Shown: positions 9,292 through 17,508 of the stretch, piece by piece
Numbering within the stretch: position 1 is the stretch's first letter
How the letters are laid out: the number at the start of each line of letters is the position of its first letter
Origin: Paramacrobiotus richtersi
Taxonomy: Eukaryota; Tardigrada; Eutardigrada; Parachela; Macrobiotidae
Direction: 5' to 3'
DNA length: 22,230 bases
Assembly: GCA_034698045.1 (NCBI GenBank)
Contig: JAQGAU010000977.1
Location: 1-22,230, forward strand
Program-made: the position numbers and the translations under genes
The notes under the pieces: model-generated
What the model was told of the DNA's origin: nothing
Database searches by the model: none
The model's input: the letters and a program-made list of their open reading frames with translations, nothing else

Positions 9292-9312
9292 AGCGCTATA
9301 TCACTGACGTTG
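9292..9312 (+). promoter_or_regulatory. Conserved upstream block of gene B3
   Basis: AGCGCT, five variable bases, ACTGACGTTG, 77 bases before the ATG at 9389. Same arrangement as for B1 and B2. Confidence 0.45.
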
Positions 9313-9388
9313 TAGCTGACTGCGCGACCAGTGATAAGTTATTCCTACCCAAGTTTTTAAACGGGATTTAAATAAAGCTTGCGACAAA

Positions 9389-10439
9389 ATGTTAACTAAA
9401 ATATGGATTCTTCTTCTGACGCCACTGGATACGTGCTAACACTGGAAACCAATCGCACTCGAGCTGCCGAGTGTGCGTCGGCTTTGGCGAGATTTCGACC
9501 CGAGACCCACACTGATACCCACACCATGCGACTTTTGTCGGCTTTTCCAAGTCTGATTGCGGCATACGGCATTCGTTTACCGGACTCAGCACTACGGAAT
9601 GGAACTGCGAGTCAAAGAACACCTCGCGAAGCAATGGATGAATTTTCCATGTAAGATCGATTTATTGGCACTTGTTTGTCCCTTGGTGTCACACACCTGC
9701 AGTAACTTATACTGAACTTCAGTGCCGTACTGTGCAACGAAAGTGCGTCAGATTGTGCACGTGCATTAAACCGTACGGACCCAAAAAAATGCACCATTGT
9801 GTACCGATTTTGCAACCGTTTCGCTACAGAAACCTGAATCAAACTGGACAAGCTCTAGCGGACGTTATTGCTCGCTGCCCAGACTCTTCTCCGGCGTGCC
9901 CGGCGCAGGACTCGCCGTTCCGCGAGACCTTCACACCTGACTTGTTGTTGGCTGTGGCGGAGTTAAGCAGAGGTAATAAAGCAGTGGACTACCTGGACAT
10001 CTTGGGACAGTGCTTCGCCAACGTAACGACCAAATTAATCAGGAGCCAGGCTAGAGTTCCGCAGCAGGTAAGGGAGGAACTCTGGAACAGGGCGCAAATT
10101 CGTGGCGGCAAGGAAATTTGCTTTGTTTCCATTCGATATGGTCGCAAACTCGCCTGCCGGTACTGTATTGCCGCTTTGCATGCCACATCTGATCAGGTGG
10201 CTACAGCTGGCATCGCACTACTATTATTTGTTTGCAGGTATATACAGCTGCACGTGCCCATGCTGAACCAGCCTAGCGGGAACAACATTGCACAGACTTG
10301 TGGAGAACAGGCCCTCAATCTGACACTGGAGTTCCAGAAGGACGCTATGCAGGCTCTACGTTGCGCGGAATTCGGCGACTTTGTTAGAGCGTATGACTGG
10401 ATAAGTGTCAATTATCGCGCGAATGGAAACGCGCATTGA
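9389..10439 (+). CDS. B3: family B protein with frameshifted signal peptide but full C-terminus
   Basis: Exons: 9389-9650 (donor GTAAGA, phase 2), 9830-10159 (acceptor TTTCGCTACAG, donor GTACTG) and 10238-10439 (acceptor TTGTTTGCAG). The ATG at 9389 gives M-L-T-K-I-W-I-L-L-L, but a net 4-base deletion relative to B2 throws that frame to a stop. The family frame is recovered only from an internal ATG at 9403, giving a protein of about 259 residues without a signal peptide. From there all blocks are intact: A-A-E-C-A-S-A-L, M-R-L-L-S-A-F-P, N-L-N-Q-T-G, Y-L-D-I-L-G-Q-C-F, G-G-K-E-I-C-F-V-S-I-R, T-C-G-E-Q-A-L-N-L-T-L, R-C-A-E-F-G. Intron 2 (78 bases) is stop-free and a multiple of three, so retention would also be open. 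Function unknown. Confidence 0.6.
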
Positions 10440-10562
10440 TACGGATAGATTCGGTGACTGCCATAGTTATTAGCATTATCAAAACTGTACCATGGTAACT
10501 TTTGCTTCTACAAATCGCAGGAATTTTCTCAGTATAATGCCATTGCGCTCATATGCGCATTT

Positions 10563-10805
10563 ATGATGAAAGTTTCCAAACTTTTCCATAAACTGCTTGG
10601 TGCTGGATTATTTGTTGCCCGCACAAGCGGATTTCTTGACCTAAACCGTACTTTGCTGGCAATAAAAGACACTATTGCAGCTCAGAGCAATGCTTACCGG
10701 TGCGCGACTGTCCTGATTTTGCTGGAGCTGGTGGATCTTTGCGGTGTCCCGTGTTATGGAACCGAACAACGCGTAGCTTTGTCGCCGTTCTTGAAATTAA
10801 TTTAA
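10563..10805 (+). CDS. Small ORF C2, paralogue of C1
   Basis: An 80-codon frame beginning M-M-K-V-S-K-L-F-H-K-L-L-G-A-G-L-F-V-A. It shares its first 45 or so codons with C1 and then diverges. The upstream ATG equivalent to the C1 start is out of frame here because of a few extra bases. It follows B3 by about 120 bases. No domain was recognised, and it could be a partial exon. Confidence 0.3.
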   Translation: MMKVSKLFHKLLGAGLFVARTSGFLDLNRTLLAIKDTIAAQSNAYRCATVLILLELVDLCGVPCYGTEQRVALSPFLKLI

Positions 10806-11204
10806 TTTTTTCTAACCGATTCTGGAAAGAAACTATTTGCACTTCTTTTAAGTAAAACTTCGCGGACAGAATCCTTAAGTGGAACGTAAAGGCAAATTGG
10901 AACTTTTATTACCAATACCGTAAATTCATTTGTCAGCAGTCAGACAACCGGTCGGAAACCTTCGACGACAATTAACGATGGCTACTGGCGCCTTTCATGC
11001 ACATTGTATATTGAACGAACAAATTGTAAATCGTCAAACGAACCCTTTCTCTTGGTGTCATTGGAAGAAAAAAATATTCGTACGTCTAAATCTGGGATTG
11101 AAATTCAATGAATGCTCTTTGGTGTTAAAACTGGCCTTAAGAATCCAAATTCACACCAGATGATATTTACCCTCTAGCAGAATTAAAAAAGCAATTCCGG
11201 TACG
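10806..11204. other. Spacer with no recognised gene
   Basis: No repeat match, splice-site chain or conserved frame was seen between ORF C2 and the D pseudogene. Confidence 0.4.
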
Positions 11205-11610
11205 GGAAACATGTGAGCACCTGCAGATGAAAGAACCGAACTCTACCCGGCATTCCTCACCACCCGACTCTCTTTGCTCGAATGCCAAAAACTCTTTACC
11301 GACCGCTACCAGCCTCCCTGAGAAAGAGACAACTGTTCATCCGTTAACACCAGTGTCTTAGAAATCAGATGTAACGAAGACCTATCCATGCCGGACCTCC
11401 GTAACATCATCCAGACTCCAGGGTATCTCGAGTTTCAGGCAGCGAGAAGTGGTCGTCGATATCCCCGATAAAGCATTTGTCTCGACTGACCTCTTTAATC
11501 CCGTCAAAAAGTAGACTGCCATTTACCAGACCTATAAGTCTATAACTGCGTCATTTCCGATACGACACTGAAAACAGCCGGGTTTGATAACCATTTAAGT
11601 TTGTACGAGG
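11205..11610 (+). pseudogene. Pseudogene of LRR gene D (5' half)
   Basis: The plus strand matches the first half of gene D: E-L-Y-P-A-F-L, T-R-L-S-L, E-C-Q-K-L-F-T-D-R, a stop where D has P-G-E-R, then D-N-C-S-S, T-S-V-L-E-I-R-C-N-E-D-L-S-M-P-D-L-R-N-I-I-Q. Frameshifts follow, a further stop replaces the residue after P-V-K, and the match fades after the T-A-G-F-D region near 11600. The LRR and cap regions are missing, so it is a truncated dead copy. Confidence 0.8.
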
Positions 11611-11954
11611 ACATCAACCACGTCTGCCCCAAGTTTTTACAACGGCTCTCATGCGCCCCACCGCTTTCCCCCCAATGCTGTGGCATTAGACGAAGGGCCT
11701 TCGCAACTCCACGCTCTTTGTTCTGCATTTTTCATTTCCTTGCAAGTTGCAACCTCTGCCGTTGCGTCTGTTCTCCACCAAAATTCTTAAGTGATGGGCA
11801 AATCGCCGCAAATGAAAGAGTAAAATTCAAGGAACATTATGGTACCATAGTAGTGTAAGTTTCTTGCTACTGAAGAACGCCACAAGTACTTCGAGACGCT
11901 CCAGGTTTTCATCCAGCGTACTTGAAGACCCATGATGTTGTGGCATGCTTGTAA
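11611..11954. other. Spacer with no recognised gene
   Basis: Lies between the D pseudogene and the outer end of palindrome 2. The 85-codon plus frame here shows no similarity to other sequence in the window. Confidence 0.35.
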
Positions 11955-12317
11955 CAGGCATAAACCGTAAACAGGTAGACATCCCTGCCGGCTACCAGCG
12001 GTAATGGTTGCATTTTTTACTAGACAGCCGACGAAGCGGCTTCCGCTAGTTGGACCGCTGCACTACAGACGCTTAATTAACTTAGCACAAAGTTCATGCT
12101 ACAAAGATTTTTCTCAGGCAGTTAGTAACGCTGCAAGTGACTGAAAGTAACATCCGCAAAAAGTCGGTAGAGTCCGCAACACAACGATTAGACTGGAAAT
12201 TATGCCGGCTTGGGGCTACTATAACGAGAGCCGCGTCTACCGAGATAAGCCAACACGATACTGGTTCATGCATGGCGATAGTTTCTGCCAGTTCTGTTTA
12301 TCCATATAAATCTTCGC
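11955..12317. repeat. Palindrome 2 (P2), left arm
   Basis: The reverse complement matches 12478-12598, 12764-12969 and 14889-14943 in order; the gaps are two later insertions in the right arm. Landmarks are GGTAGCCGGCAGGGATG, CGGTCCAACTAGCGGAAGC and TTTCTGCCAGTTCTGTTT. The arm sequence is unrelated to the P1 arms beyond the junction. Confidence 0.8.
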
Positions 12318-12407
12318 TTTGATTACGTTAGTTAGCTGAACAGCTGATCCAAGTTGCGACTTACCGATAAAAAAGAGGAGTAAAAGGGGACCGCTTAACC
12401 ACCTCAT
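12094..12407 (-). CDS. Possible short secreted peptide using the P2 signal-peptide exon
   Basis: Exon 1 (12407-12365) is M-R-W-L-S-G-P-L-L-L-L-F-F-I with a perfect GTAAGT donor, near-identical to the A- signal exon. An acceptor-like AACTGGCAG leads to 12284, from which the phase-matched frame stays open for 62 codons to a TGA at 12094-12096, with five cysteines. That exon has no similarity to gene A exon 2 or to anything I recognise. The signal exon itself is secure as a duplicate; the second exon is a guess from one open frame and a modest acceptor. It may be a nonfunctional gene start. Confidence 0.3.
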
Positions 12408-12477
12408 TGTTGATGATGCTACTGTTTTTCGGCTTCGAAATGGGCGATGTTTATAGCTGATACTGTGTTAAATGCAC
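12318..12477 (-). repeat. P2 centre: second copy of the signal-peptide-exon module
   Basis: Matches the P1 centre (6973-7133) in the same orientation, including start codon, leader, donor and the 70 bases upstream of the ATG. As in P1, it is the single-copy spacer between inverted arms. Confidence 0.85.
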
Positions 12478-12598
12478 AAACAGAACTGGCAGAAACTATC
12501 GCCTCTACAATAAGTTTATGGATGTGCAGTGTCGTGTTCATTTATCACGTTAGACGTGCCGCTCGTGATAGTCGCCCAAAGCCGGCACAATTTCCAGT

Positions 12599-12763
12599 TG
12601 TTTTTTTTTTTTTTTTTTTTATTCAGAATGGTGATACATAATGCCACCCAGCGATACGACGAAAAAATCCAAAAACCACATCAATGATCAAATTACTCGG
12701 CCTCCTTGGGAGCGAACAACCACTCACGAACACCAATGTTTGGCGGCCAGTGATTAGAAGCAC
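12599..12763 (-). mobile_element. Poly(A)-tailed retro-insert with 9-base target duplication
   Basis: The 165-base insert starts with a T run of about 20 on the plus strand, that is, a poly(A) tail on the minus strand preceded by AATAAA. It is bracketed by ATTTCCAGT at 12590-12598 and 12764-12772. The left arm of P2 has the site uninterrupted. This is the signature of target-primed retrotransposition of a short RNA. I see no clear pol III A and B boxes, so calling it a SINE is not supported. Confidence 0.65.
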
Positions 12764-12969
12764 ATTTCCAGTCTAATCGTTGTTTTTGAAACGTACCGTT
12801 GTTTTTTTTGCGGATTTGCCTTTCTGTTACCTGCAGCGTTACTAAGTGTCTAGGTAAAATCATTAGTAAACATGAACCTTGTGCTAAGTTAATTAAGCGT
12901 CTGCAGTGCAGCGGTCCAACTAGCGGAAGCCGCTTCGCCGGCTGTCTGGTAAAAAGTGCAGCCGTTACC

Positions 12970-14888
12970 GGGTAGTACTAATCCATGGACACGGACGGAT
13001 GCTGGATGGATGCCGGATGGACGCCGGATGGATGGATACTGGATGGACGGATACCCGGTGGCCACCGGGCGGCTGCTGAGAATAAAGGTCAGAACCTCAA
13101 AGTCAGCAGGGACGTGCATTCGCTGGTAAACTTGGAATTTTATCTTGTTTCTACAATGAACTTGATGCGTGGTCAGCCGCGCGTGAGCGGGCAGAGGCCC
13201 AAGTTTAGGAAATATACGAGTACTCGTAAGAGGATACGTTGAACGAGCGTTGTTTCCGACTTCTCAATCGGGGTTCACTGACACATTGTTTGAAGCTTCT
13301 TATGAGGAAACTGTGAAGGGCACATCACGCGTCTGAATAAATCTTATCTGTGCTTCTTTTCTGAAGACACAAACCACTAAAAACGATTTATCTAGACGCG
13401 CATTACGATGCGTTTCACAGTTTCCTGATCGAAAACTTCAAATAATGTGTCATTGGGACAGATTGGAAACACGCTGGCTTGCGTAAACTGCTTGCTTACC
13501 AAGTGGAGTGCTTATGATTTTTCTGCGCGGAAAGTTGCAGTTCTTTAACCAATAAGCCGATTTCTAGCTTTCATGAAGTTTTCGAAAGCCTAGCGATCCC
13601 AGTTTAGAATATGTGGAATCAGGCCGATGAAATTTCCTGCTACTCATCTGTAAAGAATTTTCCCGTAAAGGCGTAAACTATCGTAGAAGATGATGGCCCG
13701 GGACAGCTTCTTGGAATCTTCTTTGTCAGTCTTTCGTCCAGAACTCAACCGTAAGTCGGCACAGAATTACCAGTGGCGTATCATCAGAAAGAGAATTTTC
13801 TACACTACTCTTTGTGACACATTTCCTTTTAATTTCTGTTATATTTAAAAAGTCTATACTGTCAGAACCAGTGGCAGGTGACTTGCCGTTTCAATGCAAA
13901 CCTTAATGCAGGTGTCCGTCGCACCGATTTTAGACACAAGACAAATCTGAATGAGCCGATTTTAAATACCTTAATAAAAATATTCAGATATTTACAAATA
14001 TTTAAATACAAATATAGCACCAGTTCAATCCCTTTCGGGAAATATGTTGCTTATTTGTATTTCTGCATTATTGGCGCAACCAGCGCCAGGACGCTAACAA
14101 TTTCTGGAATTTATTCCCAATGAAGTTTCATACATTTAACGAAAACTAAATTGGTAGAAGGACCAAGGAGAACCGGGCTCTCCTATCGGGTGACAGTTTT
14201 TCTTGCATGTTATTACAATTCGACGCCCTGATTAACGAGCGCAAAAGAGCGAGTTTGAACTAGCAGGTACGCGGCATAAGCGATTCCCGTTTTAGATTTA
14301 TGGATCACCAGTTGACACCCCGCAAACTTTGCGCGATTCTTGAATGGCTGTGTGATTGCCAGTTTTTACTTTTGACGATGAAAACCGAGAATATGAGCTT
14401 TCGAATGATATATGGCTCTTGCGGGTAGGATGAGTAGTTCAGTCGGAGTGACCCAACAAACCATTTTTTCTTAATGTATTATATAGATAGATGGGGAAAT
14501 GTCAGCTTGTAATGTCATACGAGCAACATGCGGAATATGCAGTGCGCTTCTCGAGCTTGGCCTGACTTATTTTGGAAAGGATAAACTGTTTTTAAAACAG
14601 AAGATCTCAAACAAGATAGCAGGGAAATTTTAAGCGCGCCACCCGGATATTTCCTAAACTTGGGGATCTGCACTCACGCGGCCGACCACGCATCAAGTTC
14701 ATTGTAGAAACAAGATAAAATTCCAAGTTTACCAGCGAATGCACGTCCCTGCTGACTTTGAGGTTCTGACCTTTATTCTCAGCAGCCGCCCGGTGGCCAC
14801 CGGGTATCCGTCCATCCAGTATCCATCCATCCGGCGTCCATCCGGCATCCATCCAGCATCCGTCCGTGTCCATGTATTAATACTACCC
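12970..14888. mobile_element. Non-autonomous DNA transposon with long TIRs (Mutator/foldback-like)
   Basis: A 1919-base element begins GGGTAGTA and ends with its complement. TIRs of about 245 bases (12970-13214, 14644-14888) are almost identical over the outer 200 bases. A GGATGG/GGATGC-rich minisatellite and a 16-base palindrome (CCCGGTGG/CCACCGGG) lie inside each TIR. With the exact 9-base target duplication this fits Mutator-like or foldback elements. Merlin (8-9-base duplications, GGG ends) is the alternative. No transposase-length frame occurs inside. The 60-odd codon frame shared by both TIRs is most likely a by-product of the minisatellite. Confidence 0.8.
13279..13452. repeat. Inverted repeat nested in the TIR element
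   Basis: Arms 13279-13343 and 13385-13452 are imperfect reverse complements. Shared segments are TGACACATT, TTTGAAG, GGAAACTGTGAA, GCGTCT and ATAAATC. This could be a MITE that landed inside the larger element, or a foldback built within it. The rest of the element interior, to about 14640, shows nothing recognisable. Confidence 0.65.
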
Positions 14889-14943
14889 GCCGTTACCACT
14901 GGTAGCCGGCAGGGATGCTTTTTCCTATTTACGGTTTAGGCCT

Positions 14944-15860
14944 ACTGTTTTGCCGTACTAGATAAATACGCCGCAGCAGTTTACAGCAGAAGTAGGCAGC
15001 ACTGCATAGTGCATAGTAAAGATAGAATTTGAAATCCAGTGATTGCAGCAATTGCGATTGCCGCTACGACGCATTCGAACAATGTGTTTGACAGACATAC
15101 ACGGTGTAAAACTGCCAAAATTCCTTGTCTTTTTCACCAAAGTCTGTCGCTGGGCGTGAACAAATCCCACGACAGAAAGAGGCGTTCCGTGTAAGACAGT
15201 TAACGCCGCCCGAAACGACAGACATACATCGCCTACATCGCCAACCAAGAATTATCATTGGTCGCCTGCTAATTAAAATTAGATCGAGAGTGACTACAGC
15301 CAATGGGAAATTTTCCAGCCATAGCATAGAAGTCTATGGCCATGCTAAGTATACGGGAATTCAAAAACACCGTAATAAGCTGTAAAAATTAGTCCCAAAA
15401 ACAGTTTCATTGATAACTAATGGGTATGGTTGTGTTCTTTATGGTTTTTCAAAATAAACTACAAGTCCCATTCCCTTGATTATGAGTCTGCCCAACCCAT
15501 GATGGATTTGATCGTCTCAAACAGCAGGGAACCCTGCTTCCAGCTGGGAACCCAGCCATTTTCCTATGGATGGAAACTGCATGCTTCAACCCATCTTATA
15601 ACGTTTATTTGTGCAGACTATGTGGTGACATTTGGAGCTTTTATTTGACAGATCTACGAGTTTCATCTCATGTGGTAGGTCGCAAATTAATTCAAAACGG
15701 ATTTTTAGTACCATTTACAATGCTATTCACCATTTAGTTTAAAATCATATCTTTAGTCAGCACTGAATATTTGCAAAAATTTCTCGTTGTGGATGCATGT
15801 TATCCATAGGTATGCCGAAATTTTTGTAAGGCGCTTCCTGTTTTAGGATGGAAGTCTCTG
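14944..15860. other. Spacer; diverged fragment of the B upstream repeat
   Basis: Around 14984-15050 a GCAGCACT, AGATA, GAA and GTGATTG series resembles 3790-3835 from the B flank, so a degraded copy is likely. Nothing else here is recognisable; the short frames on both strands overlap each other and lack splice support. Confidence 0.3.
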
Positions 15861-15869
15861 AGAATTCGA

Positions 15870-16520
15870 CGGGTTCCCGCGGATGCTGGCTACACAGCAA
15901 AACCAATATTCCAATATGGTAAATACCTGCTGTTGAATTTTTACGCTTGGTTTTGTCTGTGAAGATAAGCGGTCTAATTCGGGCTGAAGTAATGTGGAAT
16001 CAGCTCCATAGATTCATAATCATCGTTCTTGCTTTACCATAAATTACTAAGCTAATTGCGTCGAAAAAACTGTTACTGTATCAGAAGTGTGGACTTTTTC
16101 TAAATTTATTGACTTGCTAATCTAACTATTAATTATACAAGCTTCTACGTTGGAAATTGTGATGCCAAATATTACAACGCTTTTAACTTCGATTTTGTAG
16201 CGGGTTCCCGCAAGCGCTGGCTATCCAGCATTCGTCTTCCATATGAGCTGTGGAAACGTTTGGAGTGAAAGGTAAGCGCTTTTTCTTAATGCAACAATTT
16301 TTCCGTTTTGTTAGGAGGTATTGAGAAAAAGTAATTTGCTGAACTGATTAATTTTGTTTGGTTAATCGGTTTAATTTTTAACTGATTTATTTGCCGATTT
16401 GATAAACTAAATTTTTGGATGGAAATGAATAAATTGTTCATTTATTTCAACGTTGCATGATTTTTAGTTCATTTACATGTTTTTAGGTTTGCGAATTCCG
16501 CCAGTGCTGGCTACCCAGCA
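15870..16520 (+). repeat. Three spaced copies of a 30-base motif with a short hairpin
   Basis: Copies at 15870-15899, 16201-16230 and 16491-16520 share GGGTTCCCGC-like then GCTGGCTAYCCAGCA-like sequence. The second part folds as GCTGG/CCAGC with a four-base CTAC or CTAT loop; the first copy has one mismatch. The sequence between copies is AT-rich and unrelated, so only the motif is conserved. Confidence 0.6.
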
Positions 16521-17500
16521 TTTATTTTGAATTTTAAGCTGCCAAAATGTTGAGAATGTTGAGGTTTTTTGCAGCTTTCGAGATACGAAACTGGTGTACT
16601 GTTACTACTGAAATGTTATACCAAAGGATGCTAGTTAACTTCCGCTAAAAGGTTGAAGTGTTGTATGCTTCATAGGCAACATTCAATACTAAAGTGAGTA
16701 AATAACAAAAATTTGCCATTGTGAATACCGAGTTCGGAAAGAGAGCAAAAATGGCCCAGATTTCTCTTTGATATGATATGATGATATGTGCACGCAGTAT
16801 ATAAGACTGAGCCACGTATGTCTGTCGCGCATCCTGACGCACGTGCTTGCCGTACAGACACGTAATCGTAGGCACATACACGTTAAAACGTGCACCTTGT
16901 ATGTCGTTATGCTCCATGTCCGGATGCGTTACAAGCGCACCCGCACGCCCTCTATTGAAGGACGCGATATCGACCAAGTCGGAGCCGCATGCGAAGAAGC
17001 CTGAATTGCATAACTCAGGTTTTATTGATGTTAAACTTGGCTAGTCGCCGTTAACGACTGCTGGCACTGGCTTCCGTATCGCTCATTAGAAATAATATCG
17101 TATTGATCTGAAATACGCCTACATAATCAGAATACCATCAAGGCCACTTGCTGGATTGGGCTACGGATTGCTGTAGTTAAATATGAGTAGCCCACACTGA
17201 AACTGCACATGAAAGAACAGATGGTATCTTAAAATTTGCATTCGAGCAGCGCGAGACCCGCGTCTTGCTTTTATTTTCAAAAGGGAAGCTTGACCAGGGC
17301 TCGCAATTGTCAGTTGTAAACTGTCTTACGCAGAAAAAAAACAAAAACTTACCAAAAAACACATTTATACTACGCTCGTTAGGCTCTAGTTTTGTTTCGA
17401 AACAATCCGATGCAGTTTACTGTCCATCCACGGTCCTTAGAGAACTGCCATACGACACTGATTCTAACAAACTTTAATATTGTACAACAACCCGACTGCA
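16521..17500. other. Spacer with no recognised gene
   Basis: Short frames on both strands between 16645 and 17044 overlap one another and share no motif with any gene here. About 17188-17240 (CACTGAAACTGCACA, then TATCTTAAA) resembles part of the B upstream repeat near 4015-4060, so it is probably a small diverged fragment. Confidence 0.35.
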
Positions 17501-17508
17501 TAGGCATC

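Larger units (their letters stand above)
12961..14897. repeat. 9-base target-site duplication flanking the 1.9-kb TIR element
   Basis: GCCGTTACC occurs exactly at 12961-12969 and 14889-14897, directly outside the element. The uninterrupted P2 left arm carries one diverged copy of the site in the same context. Confidence 0.85.
12478..14943. repeat. Palindrome 2 (P2), right arm, split by two insertions
   Basis: Arm segments are 12478-12598, 12764-12969 and 14889 to about 14943. Taking out the poly-T insert and the TIR element, together with one copy of each target duplication, restores a continuous arm that matches the left arm. Confidence 0.75.

Noticed and set aside
12985-13242. A protein beginning M-D-T-D-G-C-W-M-D-A in both TIRs of the 1.9-kb element
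   Set aside because: It follows the GGATGG minisatellite, the two copies diverge in frame after the TIR, and identical DNA rather than protein selection explains the match.
15870-16530. CRISPR-like array from the three spaced motifs
   Set aside because: Spacing near 300 bases, eukaryotic setting and only three copies; not a CRISPR array.
16645-17044. Cluster of overlapping 60-110-codon frames on both strands
   Set aside because: All six frames are partly open by base composition; no frame shows a family motif or clear splice sites.
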